DNA of 48,583 bases from Bradyrhizobium sp. (GCA_004799435.1 SSMV01000180.1:1-48583), one strand, 5' to 3'; positions 26,041 through 35,215 are shown, counted from the stretch's first letter. Numbers and translations are program-made. Notes: generated from the sequence alone by a model not told the origin.

Positions 26041-27281
26041 CGCCAGAGGCGGAGGACGCCGCCCACGCGGCGGCGACGCGCGTCGCGCGCGAGAGCTACG
26101 GCAAGCTCGTCGCCTTTCTGGCCGCGCGCGACCGCGACATCGCCTCGGCCGAGGATGTGCTGTCCGACGCGCTCGCCGCGGCGCTGGCCGAATGGCCGCG
26201 CCGCGGCGTGCCCGCCAATCCGGAAGGCTGGCTGATCGTGACCGCGCGACGGAGAAAGATCGACGCCATGCGACGCGGCCGCGTCGCCGACGAGGCGAGC
26301 CAAACGCTGCGCCTCGTCGCCGAGGAGCTGCAGGCGGCGGAGGACGCCGGGCCGCTGCCCGATCGCCGCCTCGCGCTGATGTTCGTCTGCGCCCATCCGG
26401 CGATCGACGAAGCGGTGCGCGCGCCGCTGATGCTGCAGACGATCCTTGGCCTCGATGCGGCGGCGATCGCCTCGGCTTTTCTCGTGTCGCCGGCGACGAT
26501 GGGTCAGCGCCTGTCGCGCGCCAAGGCGAAGATCCGCCTTGCCGGCGCGCCCTTTCGCATCCCCGAGCGCGAGGAACTACCCGAGCGGCTCGACGCCGTG
26601 CTGGAAGCGATCTACGCCGCCTTCGCTTACGGCTGGGAACAGGCTTTCGCCGACGACCCGCGCGGACGCAATCTCGCCGAAGAGGCGATCTGGCTTGGCA
26701 GGCTGATCGCCGCGCTCGCCTTCGACGAGCCGGAGGCGCTCGGCCTGCTGGCGCTGATGCTCTATGCCGATTCGCGCCGCGCGGCGCGTCGCGACGACGC
26801 CGGCCGTTACGCGCCCCTGGCCGAGCAGGACGTCAGCCGCTGGAATCTCGCCGCCATCGACGAAGCCGAGCTCCTGTTGAGAACCGCCAGCGCCAAAACC
26901 CGGCCCGGGCGCTTCCAGCTCGAAGCGGCGATCCAGTCTGCCCATGCGGCGCGCCGGCACGGCGGCGCGACCGACTGGCCAGCGATCGCTGCGCTTTATG
27001 ACGCGCTCTACGCGCTGACTGGATCCAAAGTCGTCGCCGTCAACCGCGCGGTGGCGAGCGCCGAGGCCTATGGCGAGGCGCGTGGCCTGGCGCTGCTCGA
27101 TGCGGTGGCGGCCGAGGGCGCGCTGGAGACCTATCAATCCTATTGGGCGGCGCGCGCCGCGCTTTGCGCCCGCGCGGGGCGCAAGGAGGAGGCGGCCGAC
27201 GCCTATCGTCACGCCATCGGGCTCGAATTCGACCCGGCGACGCGCGCCTTCCTGATCGACCGGCTGGCTGAGCTTGGCTAA
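26037..27281 (+). CDS. ECF42-type RNA polymerase sigma factor with long C-terminal extension
   Basis: Alternative sigma factor of 414 residues, twice the usual ECF size. Sigma2 lies at about 12-80 (YGKLVAFLAARDRDIASAEDVLSDALAAAL, PEGWLIVTARRRKID) and sigma4 at about 105-165 (LMLQTILGLDAAAIASAFLVSPATMGQRLSRAKAKI). The 250-residue C-terminal part resembles helical TPR-like repeats (LEAAIQSAHAARR; YQSYWAARAALCARAGRKEEAADAYRHAI), the extension that controls ECF42 activity in place of an anti-sigma factor. No anti-sigma gene is present. GTG 26037 overlaps the DGPF stop and is chosen over the much longer open frame upstream. Confidence 0.92.
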   Translation: MTPEAEDAAHAAATRVARESYGKLVAFLAARDRDIASAEDVLSDALAAALAEWPRRGVPANPEGWLIVTARRRKIDAMRRGRVADEASQTLRLVAEELQAAEDAGPLPDRRLALMFVCAHPAIDEAVRAPLMLQTILGLDAAAIASAFLVSPATMGQRLSRAKAKIRLAGAPFRIPEREELPERLDAVLEAIYAAFAYGWEQAFADDPRGRNLAEEAIWLGRLIAALAFDEPEALGLLALMLYADSRRAARRDDAGRYAPLAEQDVSRWNLAAIDEAELLLRTASAKTRPGRFQLEAAIQSAHAARRHGGATDWPAIAALYDALYALTGSKVVAVNRAVASAEAYGEARGLALLDAVAAEGALETYQSYWAARAALCARAGRKEEAADAYRHAIGLEFDPATRAFLIDRLAELG

Positions 27282-27309
27282 GGCAGACCCAAGGCTCGCG
27301 CTCCCGCGC

Positions 27310-27336
27310 CTTGCGCTGACCCGCGCGGGCCCATAA
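27310..27336 (+). promoter_or_regulatory. Candidate RpoH (heat-shock) promoter for hslVU
   Basis: CTTGCG (27310-27315) and CCCATAA (27330-27336) with a 14-base spacer resemble the E. coli sigma-32 pattern CTTGAA-N(11-16)-CCCATNT. They precede hslV, a classic heat-shock gene, by about 50 bases. The alphaproteobacterial consensus differs slightly (CTTG-N17-CYTAT), so the call is tentative. Confidence 0.5.
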
Positions 27337-27343
27337 ATCGGGG

Positions 27344-27368
27344 CGTCCCAATTGAAGCCTTTGGGACG
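27344..27368 (+). promoter_or_regulatory. Stem-loop in the hslV 5' leader
   Basis: CGTCCCAA (27344-27351), nine-base loop, TTGGGACG (27361-27368): a perfect 8-bp stem at the expected 5' end of the hslV message, 17 bases before the start codon. I recall a leader stem-loop that stabilises hslVU mRNA in E. coli; a similar role here is inference. Confidence 0.5.
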
Positions 27369-27385
27369 AAGGGAAACCCACCGCC

Positions 27386-27955
27386 ATGAGCCAGATGACC
27401 GCCGGGCCGTCGCCGGGCTGGCATGCAACCACGATCCTGATGGTGCGCAAGGGCGGCCGCGTCGTCATTGGCGGCGACGGCCAGGTCAGCGTCGGCGACA
27501 CGATCATGAAGGGCAATGCGCGTAAGGTGCGCCGCCTCGCCAAGGGCGAAGTGATCGCCGGCTTCGCCGGTTCGACCGCCGACGCGCTAACGCTGTTCGA
27601 GCGGCTGGAGAAGAAGATCGAGCAATATCCCGGCCAATTGCCGCGCGCCTGCGTCGAGCTCGGCAAGGATTGGCGCATGGACCGCTATCTGCGCCGGTTG
27701 GAGGCGATGCTGCTGGTCGCCGACAAGACTTCCGGATTCGTGCTGACCGGTTCGGGCGACGTGCTGGAGCCCGAAGGCGATGACAACGGCTCGGCGACCG
27801 CCATCGGTTCGGGCGGCAATTACGCGCTTGCCGCGGCGCGCGCGCTACTGCCCACCGGCAGCGACGCCGAGGAGATCGTCCGCCGCGCGATGGCGATCGC
27901 CGCCTCGATCTGCGTCTACACCAACGACAATCTCGTGCTCGAAAGCCTCGGCTGA
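27386..27955 (+). CDS. hslV: ATP-dependent protease peptidase subunit HslV
   Basis: Proteasome-like threonine protease subunit forming a double hexamer capped by HslU. The catalytic Thr is exposed after removal of a short N-terminal segment ([12 protein letters not shown]); then come [45 protein letters not shown] and the [17 protein letters not shown] signature. Length 189. Start ATG 27386 has a weak site (GAAGGGAAACCCACCGCC). Its stop overlaps the ATG of a membrane protein gene rather than being followed directly by hslU. Probably heat-shock controlled. Confidence 0.97.
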   Translation: MSQMTAGPSPGWHATTILMVRKGGRVVIGGDGQVSVGDTIMKGNARKVRRLAKGEVIAGFAGSTADALTLFERLEKKIEQYPGQLPRACVELGKDWRMDRYLRRLEAMLLVADKTSGFVLTGSGDVLEPEGDDNGSATAIGSGGNYALAAARALLPTGSDAEEIVRRAMAIAASICVYTNDNLVLESLG

Positions 27956-29025
27956 TGGTCTCGGAAAGCAGCCTCGATCTCGCCGTTGCGCGAGGGATCG
28001 TGACGCCTGAGCAGGCCGCCGCCTTGCGCGCGCTGGAAGCGCCGACGGACGATCGCGCCAGCGCGCCCGCCGATCCCGAGGCGCTGCGCTTTGTTGGCGG
28101 CTTCGGCGATATTTTCGTCGCGCTGGGGATCGGCCTTTTTCTCGCGCCGGCCGCCTATTTCGCCAATCTCTATGGCGGCGCGTTTGTGCGCTGGACAACG
28201 CTTGCGGCGCTCGCCTGGCTGCTCGCCGAATTCTTCACCCGCAGCCGGCGCATGGCGCTGCCGAGCATCCTCCTGCTGGTCGTTTTTGTGAGCAGCGGCT
28301 TCGCCGCGGCGCTGACCTTCTTTTCTTCCGGAGCGACGGCCAACGCGGCAATGCCCTGGTGGTTCCTGAATCTCGCCGGCTTCGACCGCGTCGCGGTGAT
28401 CGAAGCTGCGCTCGTCGCCGCGCTGCTCGCGCTTTTGCATTATCTCCGTTTTCGCGTGCCGATCACCGTGGCGGCCGGCGCCGCGGCGCTCTGCATCGCA
28501 ACCATCACGACTGCGGCGCTGCTTGCTCCCGACCTGCTGGCGCATGCGCTCTATGGCGTGACGCTCGCCTGTGGCCTCATCGTCTTTGCCCTGGCGATGC
28601 GCTTCGATCTCTCCGACCCAGAGCGAGCGACGCGGCGCACCGACATCGCCTTTTGGCTGCATCTTCTTGCCGCGCCGCTGATCGTTCATTCGCTGCTGAA
28701 GGGTTACCTCAACGGATTTGGCGCGCTCGACGTCGCCCATGCCTGCTGGGTGCTTGCGGTCTTTCTCGCGCTTGGCGTGGTCGCGGTGGTGATCGACCGA
28801 CGCGCGCTGCTGGTCTCCGGCCTCGTCTATGCCGGCTACGCATTTAGCGCGCTCGTCAGATCGACCGCCTCGGCCGATGCGCTGGTGCCGACCACAATCA
28901 TGACGCTGGGGGCCTTTATCCTCTTGCTGAGCGCCGGCTGGCGCCCATTGCGCCGCGCTTTCCTTCTTTGCCTTCCCGCTTCGCTTGCGCGGCGCTTGCC
29001 GCATCCACTGGTCGCCGCCAAATGA
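27955..29025 (+). CDS. Polytopic membrane protein between hslV and hslU, unknown function
   Basis: A 356-residue protein with a short soluble N-terminus ([23 protein letters not shown], resembling the helical start of DUF2157-like proteins). About ten hydrophobic helices follow, including [38 protein letters not shown] and [15 protein letters not shown]. It overlaps the hslV stop by one base and the hslU start by four (ATGA), so all three are translationally coupled. I do not recognise a characterised family. Its place inside the protease operon hints at a link to membrane or envelope stress, but that is guesswork. Confidence 0.78.
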   Translation: MVSESSLDLAVARGIVTPEQAAALRALEAPTDDRASAPADPEALRFVGGFGDIFVALGIGLFLAPAAYFANLYGGAFVRWTTLAALAWLLAEFFTRSRRMALPSILLLVVFVSSGFAAALTFFSSGATANAAMPWWFLNLAGFDRVAVIEAALVAALLALLHYLRFRVPITVAAGAAALCIATITTAALLAPDLLAHALYGVTLACGLIVFALAMRFDLSDPERATRRTDIAFWLHLLAAPLIVHSLLKGYLNGFGALDVAHACWVLAVFLALGVVAVVIDRRALLVSGLVYAGYAFSALVRSTASADALVPTTIMTLGAFILLLSAGWRPLRRAFLLCLPASLARRLPHPLVAAK

Positions 29026-30329
29026 CTGAATTCTCGCCGCGCGAGATCGTCTCCGAACTCGATCGCCATATTGTCGGCCAGCAGGCGGCCAAGCGCGCCG
29101 TGGCGGTGGCGCTGCGCAATCGTTGGCGGCGCCTGCGGCTCGAATCGCCGATGCGCGAAGAGGTGATGCCCAAGAACATCCTGATGATCGGGCCAACCGG
29201 CTGCGGCAAGACGGAGATCGCGCGGCGTCTCGCCCGACTCGCCGGCGCGCCCTTTCTCAAGGTCGAGGCGACCAAATTCACCGAGGTCGGCTATGTCGGG
29301 CGCGACGTCGAACAGATCGTGCGCGATCTCGTCGAGATCGCCATCGGCCTCGTCAAGCAGCGCCGACGCAAGGACATCGAAGCAAAGGCCGAACTCGCCG
29401 CCGAGGAGCGCATGCTCGACGCGCTGGTCGGCGCGAGCTCGCAGGCCGCCACGCGCGAATCCTTCCGCCGCAAACTGCGCGCCGGCGAACTCGACGACAA
29501 GGAAATCGACATCGAACTGCCGCAGGGCGCGGGCGCGATGCCGATGTTCGAACTGCCGAACATGCCGGGCGCATCGGTCGGCGCGATCAATCTCGCCGAT
29601 ATTTTTGGCAAGGGCTTCGGCCAGCGGGCCAAGCCCAGGCGGATGACGGTCGCCGCCGCGCATGAACCGCTAGTGGCGGCGGAAGCGGAAAAAATGCTCG
29701 ATCAGGATCAGGTGGTTCGCGAGGCGCTCGCCGAGGTCGAGGGCAATGGCATCGTCTTTCTCGACGAGATCGACAAGATCTGCGCCCGCGAGGGGCGCGG
29801 CGGCGCCGACGTGTCGCGCGAAGGCGTGCAGCGCGATCTGCTGCCGCTGATCGAAGGGACGACGGTCGCGACCAAGCACGGTTCGGTCAAGACCGACCAC
29901 ATCCTGTTCATCGCCTCGGGCGCCTTCCATGTCGCGCGGCCCTCCGACCTGCTGCCGGAATTGCAGGGCCGCTTGCCGATCCGCGTCGAGCTTACTTCGC
30001 TCACCGAAGAGGATTTCCGGCGCATTCTCACCGAGACCGAGGCGAGCCTGATCAAGCAATATGTGGCGCTGATGGCGGCCGAGGGCGTCAGCCTCGCCTT
30101 TTCCGACGATGCAATCACGGCAATCGCCCGCATCGCCGCCAAGGTCAATTCCAGCGTCGAGAATATCGGCGCGCGGCGCCTTCAGACCGTGATGGAGCGG
30201 GTGCTCGACGAGGTGAGCTTCACCGCGCCCGACCGCTCGGGTGAAAAAATCACCGTCGACGCCGCCTATGTCGAAGCCCATGTCGGCGATCTCGCGGCCA
30301 ACGCGGATCTCAGCCGGTTCATTTTGTAG
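29022..30329 (+). CDS. hslU: ATP-dependent protease ATPase subunit HslU
   Basis: AAA+ unfoldase of the HslUV protease. It begins [34 protein letters not shown], then Walker [10 protein letters not shown], the pore-loop region [19 protein letters not shown] (GYVG), an I-domain of about 130 residues, Walker [14 protein letters not shown], sensor region [13 protein letters not shown], and the C-terminal tail DLSRFIL that docks into HslV. Length 435. ATG 29022 overlaps the preceding membrane protein; the open frame starts earlier, but MTEFSPRE is the family N-terminus. Confidence 0.97.
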   Translation: MTEFSPREIVSELDRHIVGQQAAKRAVAVALRNRWRRLRLESPMREEVMPKNILMIGPTGCGKTEIARRLARLAGAPFLKVEATKFTEVGYVGRDVEQIVRDLVEIAIGLVKQRRRKDIEAKAELAAEERMLDALVGASSQAATRESFRRKLRAGELDDKEIDIELPQGAGAMPMFELPNMPGASVGAINLADIFGKGFGQRAKPRRMTVAAAHEPLVAAEAEKMLDQDQVVREALAEVEGNGIVFLDEIDKICAREGRGGADVSREGVQRDLLPLIEGTTVATKHGSVKTDHILFIASGAFHVARPSDLLPELQGRLPIRVELTSLTEEDFRRILTETEASLIKQYVALMAAEGVSLAFSDDAITAIARIAAKVNSSVENIGARRLQTVMERVLDEVSFTAPDRSGEKITVDAAYVEAHVGDLAANADLSRFIL

Positions 30330-30347
30330 AGCCGGCCTTACCTTCTC

Positions 30348-30465
30348 CGTCATGGCCGGGCTTGACCCGGCCATCCACGCGCCTATGTCGCGACCGTGCT
30401 ATCGAATGGCTCGCCCCGGCGCGCAATCGAAGACATGGATGGCCGGGTCAAGCCCGGCCATGACG
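30348..30465. repeat. Rhizobiales-type intergenic palindromic repeat (30-bp perfect inverted arms)
   Basis: Arms 30348-30377 and 30436-30465 are exact reverse complements over 30 bases, separated by 58 bases. Each arm is itself a hairpin (TGGCCGGG-CTTGA-CCCGGCCA). This is the common GGCCGGGCTTGACCCGGCC family of extragenic palindromes known in Bradyrhizobium and relatives, here as a head-to-head pair between hslU and the ACT-domain gene. It may act as a 3' end stabiliser or terminator for hslVU. Confidence 0.85.
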
Positions 30466-30509
30466 GCTATGGAAGGGCCGTCGCGACGATTGACGAGGAG
30501 AAGACGAAT

Positions 30510-31037
30510 ATGACGACGCCTCTGGTGCTCACCTTCGTCGGCCGCGACCGACCCGGTCTCGTCAATGCGATCGCCGATCGCGTCGCCAGCGCCGGCGGCG
30601 CTTGGCTTGAGAGCCGCCTTGTCCACCTGGCGGGCGAATTCGCCGGCGTTGTGCTGGTCGCCGCGCCGCCGGAAAAATTCGAGGCGCTGGCGGCGATGCT
30701 CGCCGGGCTGGAAACCGCCGGCCTCAGGGTGACCATTTCGCCGAGCGAGCGGGCCGTCGTCCCGACCGAGCGGCTCGTCGCCCTGTCGATCGTCGGCAAT
30801 GAGCGCACCGGCATTGTTCGCGACGTGACGCAGACGCTGACGAGGCTCGGGGTCAATATCGAGGAATTCGAAAGCGGCGTCGAAGCAGCCCCCTTCAGCG
30901 GCGTCGAGATGTTCCGCGCCGAGGCGCGCATCCGCCTGCCCGAGGGCCTGGCGCTTGAAGACTTGCGCAAGACGCTGGAGCGGCTGGCCGGCGAGATCAT
31001 GGTCGATCTCACCGTTGGCGAGGGCGGCGACGCCTGA
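30510..31037 (+). CDS. ACT domain protein, GcvR-like
   Basis: A 175-residue protein made of two ACT domains: residues 1-80 ([49 protein letters not shown]) and 88-170 ([31 protein letters not shown]). This architecture matches the glycine cleavage repressor GcvR and related amino-acid-sensing proteins. No enzymatic domain is attached, so it probably works by protein-protein contact. Neither gcvA nor gcvTHP is nearby, so the regulatory target is unknown. ATG 30510 follows GACGAGGAG; the frame upstream runs into the repeat and is not coding. DAHP synthase lies 101 bases downstream. Confidence 0.83.
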   Translation: MTTPLVLTFVGRDRPGLVNAIADRVASAGGAWLESRLVHLAGEFAGVVLVAAPPEKFEALAAMLAGLETAGLRVTISPSERAVVPTERLVALSIVGNERTGIVRDVTQTLTRLGVNIEEFESGVEAAPFSGVEMFRAEARIRLPEGLALEDLRKTLERLAGEIMVDLTVGEGGDA

Positions 31038-31090
31038 CAAAAAACGGCCCATCGCCTTCCGCGCCGCCATCCTGTATAGAGCCGCCCGTG

Positions 31091-31111
31091 AGGGGCGCAG
31101 GCGCCCCTTTT
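31091..31111 (+). terminator. Hairpin with T-run between the ACT gene and DAHP synthase
   Basis: AGGGGCG (31091-31097), loop CAGG, CGCCCCT (31102-31108), then T to 31111. It could end the ACT-gene transcript. A -10-like TATAGA at 31075-31080 would instead place it at the very start of the DAHP synthase leader, as an attenuator. Confidence 0.45.
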
Positions 31112-31138
31112 AACGTTTGGAGATCGAGGCGTTTTCCC

Positions 31139-32527
31139 ATGGCCCAGAGCCGCTGGACACCGGAGAGCTGGAGAGCAAAGCCGATCGAGCAGCAGCCCGT
31201 CTATCCGGACGCTGCCGCGCTCGCCGAGGTGGAGCGTCAACTTGCCGGTTATCCGCCCCTCGTTTTCGCGGGCGAAGCCCGCAAGCTGAAGAGCGCGCTC
31301 GGCAAGGCGCAGGCGGGCGAGGCTTTCCTGTTGCAGGGCGGCGATTGCGCCGAGAGCTTCGCCGAACATTCGGCCGACAACATCCGCGATTTCTTCCGCG
31401 TGCTGCTGCAGATGGCGGTGGTGATGACCTATGCCGCGGCCTCGCCGATCATCAAGGTCGGTCGCGTCGCGGGTCAGTTCGCCAAGCCGCGCTCCTCCGA
31501 CAATGAAACGCAGAATGGCGTGTCGCTGCCCGCCTATCGCGGCGACATCGTCAATGACATTGAGTTCAATGCGCAGGCGCGCGTGCCCGACCCGCGCCGC
31601 CAGCTCGAGGCCTATCGCCAGTCGGCGGCGACGCTCAACCTGCTGCGCGCTTTTGCCTCAGGCGGCTACGCCAATCTCGAGAACGTGCATCGCTGGATGC
31701 TCGGCTTCGTCAAGGACAGTCCGCAATCCGAGCGCTATCAGGAAATCGCCGACCGCATTACCGAAACGCTCGGCTTCATGCGCGCCATCGGCCTTAATCC
31801 CGAGGCGAGCCCGGAACTGCGCGCCACCGATTTCTACACCTCGCATGAGGCACTGCTGCTCGGCTATGAGCAGGCGATGACGCGGCTCGACTCGACCTCG
31901 GGCGATTATTACGCGACCTCGGGCCACATGCTGTGGATCGGCGACCGCACGCGTCAACTCGAGGGCGCGCATGTCGATTATTGCCGCGGGATCAAGAATC
32001 CGATCGGCCTCAAATGCGGCCCTTCGATCCAGCCCGACGATCTCATTCGTCTGATCGACGCGCTCGATCCGGCTCAGGAGCCCGGCCGGCTGTCGCTGAT
32101 CTGCCGCTTCGGCGCCGACAAGGTCGAGGCGATGCTGCCGACCCTGATCCGCGCGGTCAAGCGCGAAGGCCGCAAGGTGCTATGGGTCTGCGACCCGATG
32201 CATGGCAATACGATCAAGACGGCGACCGGCTACAAGACGCGGCCGACCGAACGCATCGCCTCCGAAATCCGCTCCTTCTTCGCCGTCCATCGCGGCGAGG
32301 GGACGCTTGCGGGCGGCGTGCATCTCGAAATGACCGGCAAGAACGTCACCGAATGCACGGGCGGCGCGCGCGCGATCTCGGAAGAAGACCTGCATGATCG
32401 CTATCACACCTATTGCGATCCGCGGCTCAACGCCGAACAGGCGGTGGAGCTCGCCTTCCTTGTCGCCGAATTGCTGAAAGCCGAACGGCTGGCCCAACCC
32501 GCGCGGCCGGTGCAGGCGGCGGAGTGA
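31139..32527 (+). CDS. aroG: 3-deoxy-7-phosphoheptulonate synthase, class II (plant type)
   Basis: First step of the shikimate pathway: phosphoenolpyruvate plus erythrose 4-phosphate to DAHP. Class II signatures are clear: [14 protein letters not shown] (metal Cys), [59 protein letters not shown] (metal His) and [19 protein letters not shown]. Length 462 residues. ATG 31139 is chosen at [11 protein letters not shown], with GAGG upstream. The gene name is by convention; class II enzymes are also called aroF or aroH. A hairpin with T residues lies in the leader, and a second follows the gene. Confidence 0.95.
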   Translation: MAQSRWTPESWRAKPIEQQPVYPDAAALAEVERQLAGYPPLVFAGEARKLKSALGKAQAGEAFLLQGGDCAESFAEHSADNIRDFFRVLLQMAVVMTYAAASPIIKVGRVAGQFAKPRSSDNETQNGVSLPAYRGDIVNDIEFNAQARVPDPRRQLEAYRQSAATLNLLRAFASGGYANLENVHRWMLGFVKDSPQSERYQEIADRITETLGFMRAIGLNPEASPELRATDFYTSHEALLLGYEQAMTRLDSTSGDYYATSGHMLWIGDRTRQLEGAHVDYCRGIKNPIGLKCGPSIQPDDLIRLIDALDPAQEPGRLSLICRFGADKVEAMLPTLIRAVKREGRKVLWVCDPMHGNTIKTATGYKTRPTERIASEIRSFFAVHRGEGTLAGGVHLEMTGKNVTECTGGARAISEEDLHDRYHTYCDPRLNAEQAVELAFLVAELLKAERLAQPARPVQAAE

Positions 32528-32537
32528 GAGCGCTTTC

Positions 32538-32564
32538 CCCTTTCCCTTAGACGGGAGAGGGTTT
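32538..32564 (+). terminator. Terminator-like palindrome after DAHP synthase
   Basis: CCCTTTCCC (32538-32546), loop TTAGAC, GGGAGAGGG (32553-32561; one G-U pair), then TTT. It lies 10 bases after the stop codon. The shape also matches the widespread Rhizobiales CCCTCTCCC...GGGAGAGGG repeat, so it may be a decayed repeat copy serving as terminator. Confidence 0.5.
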
Positions 32565-32598
32565 GCGCCGCGCGACCCGGCGCCGCAAAGTGACAGTC

Positions 32599-34341
32599 AT
32601 GCCCGCTCCCGCCGATCGTCTCGTCATCGCGCTTGCGCAAATCCCCTCGATCGTCGGCGACATCGAGGGCAATCTTGCGCGCCTGCGCGCGGCGCGCGCG
32701 GAAGCCGCCGGCTTCGGCGCCGATCTTGTTCTGGCGCCGGAACTCTATCTCTCCGGCTATCCGCCCGAGGATCTGGTGCTCAAGCCGGTTTTCCAGGAGG
32801 CCTGCCGCGCCGCCTGCGAGACCCTGGCGCGCGAGACGGGCGACGGCGGCCCCGCCGTTCTCGTCGGCCTGCCCTGGGCGGAGAAGGGCGCGCTCTATAA
32901 TGCGGCGGCGCTGCTTGAGGGCGGCCGCATCGCGGCGGTGCGTTTCAAGGTCGATCTGCCCAATTACGGCGTCTTCGACGAGAAGCGGGTCTTTCGTCCC
33001 GGTCCCGATCCCGGCCCCTTCGTGTTGCGCGGGGTGCGCATCGGCGCGCCGATCTGCGAGGACATCTGGGCGCCGGGGCCGGTCGAATGTATCGCCGAGA
33101 CCGGTGGCGAGATTCTGCTCGTCCCCAACGCTTCGCCCTATGAGCGCGACAAGCTGGCGCTGCGCCAGAACATCGCGCGCGCCCGCGTCGCCGAAAGCGG
33201 CCTGCCCCTGATCTATCTCAATCAGGCCGGCGGCCAGGACGAACTGGTGTTCGACGGCGCCTCTTTCGTCGTCAACGCCGACGGCGCGCCGGCCTGTCAG
33301 TTGCCGGCCTTTCGCGCGCTGGTCGCGCGCACGCTCTGGACGCGCGAGGCGACGGGCTGGCGTTGCGTGGAGGGACCGATAGCCGCGGTGGAGACAGGCG
33401 ACGAAGCCGATTATTCCGCCTGCGTCGCCGGCCTGCGCGATTATGTCGACAGCAATCGTTTTCCCGGCGTCGTGCTTGGCCTTTCCGGCGGCATCGACTC
33501 GGCGCTGTGCGCGGCGATGGCGGTCGACGCGCTGGGGCCCGAGCGCGTGCAGGCGGTGATGCTGCCGTATCGGTTCACCGCCGAGATTTCGCTGCGCGAC
33601 GCGGCGGCCTGCGCGCAGGCGCTCGGTCTGCGCTATGAAGTGACGCCGATTGCCGCAGCGGTCGAAGGCGTCGAACAGGCGCTCGCCGCCATGTTCGCCG
33701 GACGACCGCGCGACATCACGGAAGAAAATCTCCAGAGCCGGGCGCGCGGCCTGATCCTGATGTCGATCTCCAACAAATTCGGCCCGATGGTGGTGACGAC
33801 CGGCAACAAGTCGGAAATGTCGGTCGGCTACGCGACGCTTTATGGCGACATGAACGGCGGCTTCAATCCGATCAAGGATCTCTACAAGATGGAGGTCTTC
33901 CGCCTCGCCGAATTGCGCAATCGCTGGAAGCCGGTCGGCGCGCGCGGTCCGGATGGAATCGTCATACCACCAGCCATCATCGCCCGGCCGCCCTCGGCCG
34001 AATTGCGCGACGACCAGAAGGATGAAGATTCGCTGCCGCCCTATCCGATCCTCGACGCGATCCTGCTGCGTCTGGTGGAGAAGGACATGCGCGTCGCCGA
34101 CATCGTCGCCGAGGGCTATGATTCCGAGACGGTGCGCAAGGTCGAGCGGCTGCTCTATCTCGCCGAATATAAGCGCCGCCAGTCGGCGCCGGGCGTGAAA
34201 GTCGGGCCGAAGAATTTCGGCCGCGACCGCCGCTATCCGATCGTCAATCGCTTCCGCGATTCTGGCGCGCCGGTGCAGGCCCCCGATGCGAAGATCGCGC
34301 CGACAAGCGCGCTGGGTCTCGGCGAGCGTTTCGAGGATTAG
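32599..34341 (+). CDS. nadE: Glutamine-dependent NAD+ synthetase
   Basis: Last step of NAD synthesis: amidates deamido-NAD using glutamine. Two domains are seen. The N-terminal nitrilase-fold glutaminase (about 1-270) has the triad Glu in APELYLSGYPPEDL, Lys in RFKVDLPNYGVFDEKR and Cys in GAPICEDIWAP. The C-terminal synthetase (about 290-580) shows VVLGLSGGIDSALCAAMA (PP-loop), SMSISNKFGPMVVTTGNKSEMSVGYATLYGDMNGGFNPIKDLYK and a KFGRDR-like ending. Length 580. ATG 32599 is preferred to GTG 32590; both have weak ribosome sites. DAHP synthase ends 71 bases upstream. Confidence 0.96.
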   Translation: MPAPADRLVIALAQIPSIVGDIEGNLARLRAARAEAAGFGADLVLAPELYLSGYPPEDLVLKPVFQEACRAACETLARETGDGGPAVLVGLPWAEKGALYNAAALLEGGRIAAVRFKVDLPNYGVFDEKRVFRPGPDPGPFVLRGVRIGAPICEDIWAPGPVECIAETGGEILLVPNASPYERDKLALRQNIARARVAESGLPLIYLNQAGGQDELVFDGASFVVNADGAPACQLPAFRALVARTLWTREATGWRCVEGPIAAVETGDEADYSACVAGLRDYVDSNRFPGVVLGLSGGIDSALCAAMAVDALGPERVQAVMLPYRFTAEISLRDAAACAQALGLRYEVTPIAAAVEGVEQALAAMFAGRPRDITEENLQSRARGLILMSISNKFGPMVVTTGNKSEMSVGYATLYGDMNGGFNPIKDLYKMEVFRLAELRNRWKPVGARGPDGIVIPPAIIARPPSAELRDDQKDEDSLPPYPILDAILLRLVEKDMRVADIVAEGYDSETVRKVERLLYLAEYKRRQSAPGVKVGPKNFGRDRRYPIVNRFRDSGAPVQAPDAKIAPTSALGLGERFED

Positions 34342-34523
34342 TTCCCGCGCCCGCCGCCAATTGTCGGACAAGCCGACAGCGCGAGCCGATTGGTGCGACC
34401 GCGGTCGACAATGGACTGACTGTAATGCGATCGTCGCAGTTTGGCGCCTTGGTCACGCCCGGGGGTAGGGGCGTCGCCGCAAAGCGTTGGTCAAAATATT
34501 CAAGAACGAATTTGGAGGGGACG

Positions 34524-35093
34524 ATGAAGAGAATTCTGTGCGGCCTCGGCGCCGCCGCCTTATCGATTGTTTGTGCATCGGCGATTGTTCTTGGCTCGGC
34601 GGTCCCGGGCGAAGCAAGGAATTGGTCAAAGAATCCCGCCAACCTCGCCAACGACTATCTGGGCGTCTACGACGATCGCGGCGGCGGCGATCATGTCATC
34701 ATGATTTGGGCCGCTTCACCGCTGCTTCCGCGCGACCAGCAGACGCCCGCGGCCATGGAACTGTTGGATAAATACGTCATCATCGGCGCGGCGCATGGGC
34801 ATTTTTCCAAACTCGCGACGGCGAGTTTCGACCCGCCCTCAAAGATCGACGTCTTCGACCAGAACGGGCAGCCGCTCGTCGCGCTGACGGAAAGCACCAT
34901 GCCGCCGATAATGCTGGGCCTGCTGACGATCCTGCAAAGCGCGCTGTCGCGCGCCATGGGACCGATGGGACAGGGAATTCACTGGTCGGTGTTTGAAGCC
35001 GGCGACGTCCGTGCCTGTACGAAGGGCGGCATCAGCGTGCAATTCGCCGGCACGAAATACACTTACGACACTCCGGTTCCCGGCTGCCCCTGA
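34524..35093 (+). CDS. Secreted protein of unknown function
   Basis: A 189-residue protein with a clear signal peptide (KRILCGLGAAALSIVCASAIVLGSAVPGEA, likely cut near EARNW). The mature part contains NDYLGVYDDRGGGDHVIMIWAAS, a hydrophobic stretch MPPIMLGLLTILQSALSRAMG, and two cysteines near the C-terminus (ACTKGG and PGCP) that could form a disulfide. I do not recognise the family. ATG 34524 has a strong GGAGGGG site. It stands apart from nadE (182-base gap with a small stem-loop at 34362-34378) and from the next gene, so it probably has its own promoter. Confidence 0.7.
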   Translation: MKRILCGLGAAALSIVCASAIVLGSAVPGEARNWSKNPANLANDYLGVYDDRGGGDHVIMIWAASPLLPRDQQTPAAMELLDKYVIIGAAHGHFSKLATASFDPPSKIDVFDQNGQPLVALTESTMPPIMLGLLTILQSALSRAMGPMGQGIHWSVFEAGDVRACTKGGISVQFAGTKYTYDTPVPGCP

Positions 35094-35185
35094 AGTCCTG
35101 CCTCCCGATCGCCGACACATCATGGCAATTCGCATGAGCGAGGCGGCCGGCGCTCGCGCCGTCGCGCCGGCATTCATTGCGACAA

Positions 35186-35215
35186 TTGTAACGAGCGCGA
35201 GCAGATTTCGATAAT
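35186..35215 (+). promoter_or_regulatory. Probable promoter of the TPR lipoprotein gene
   Basis: TTGTAA (35186-35191) and GATAAT (35210-35215), spaced 18 bases, in the most AT-rich intergenic stretch of the window. The -10 lies inside the loop of an inverted repeat (35200-35228). It would start transcription near 35222, about 90 bases before the gene. Confidence 0.55.

Noticed and set aside
30396-30509. N-terminal extension of the ACT-domain protein
   Set aside because: It is translated from the palindromic repeat and has a good ribosome site only at ATG 30510.
32410-34371. A 653-codon minus-strand frame opposite nadE
   Set aside because: Antisense shadow; nadE is complete on the plus strand.
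34362-34378. Stem TGTCGG/CCGACA after nadE as a terminator
   Set aside because: Only six pairs and no T-run; too weak to list as a feature.
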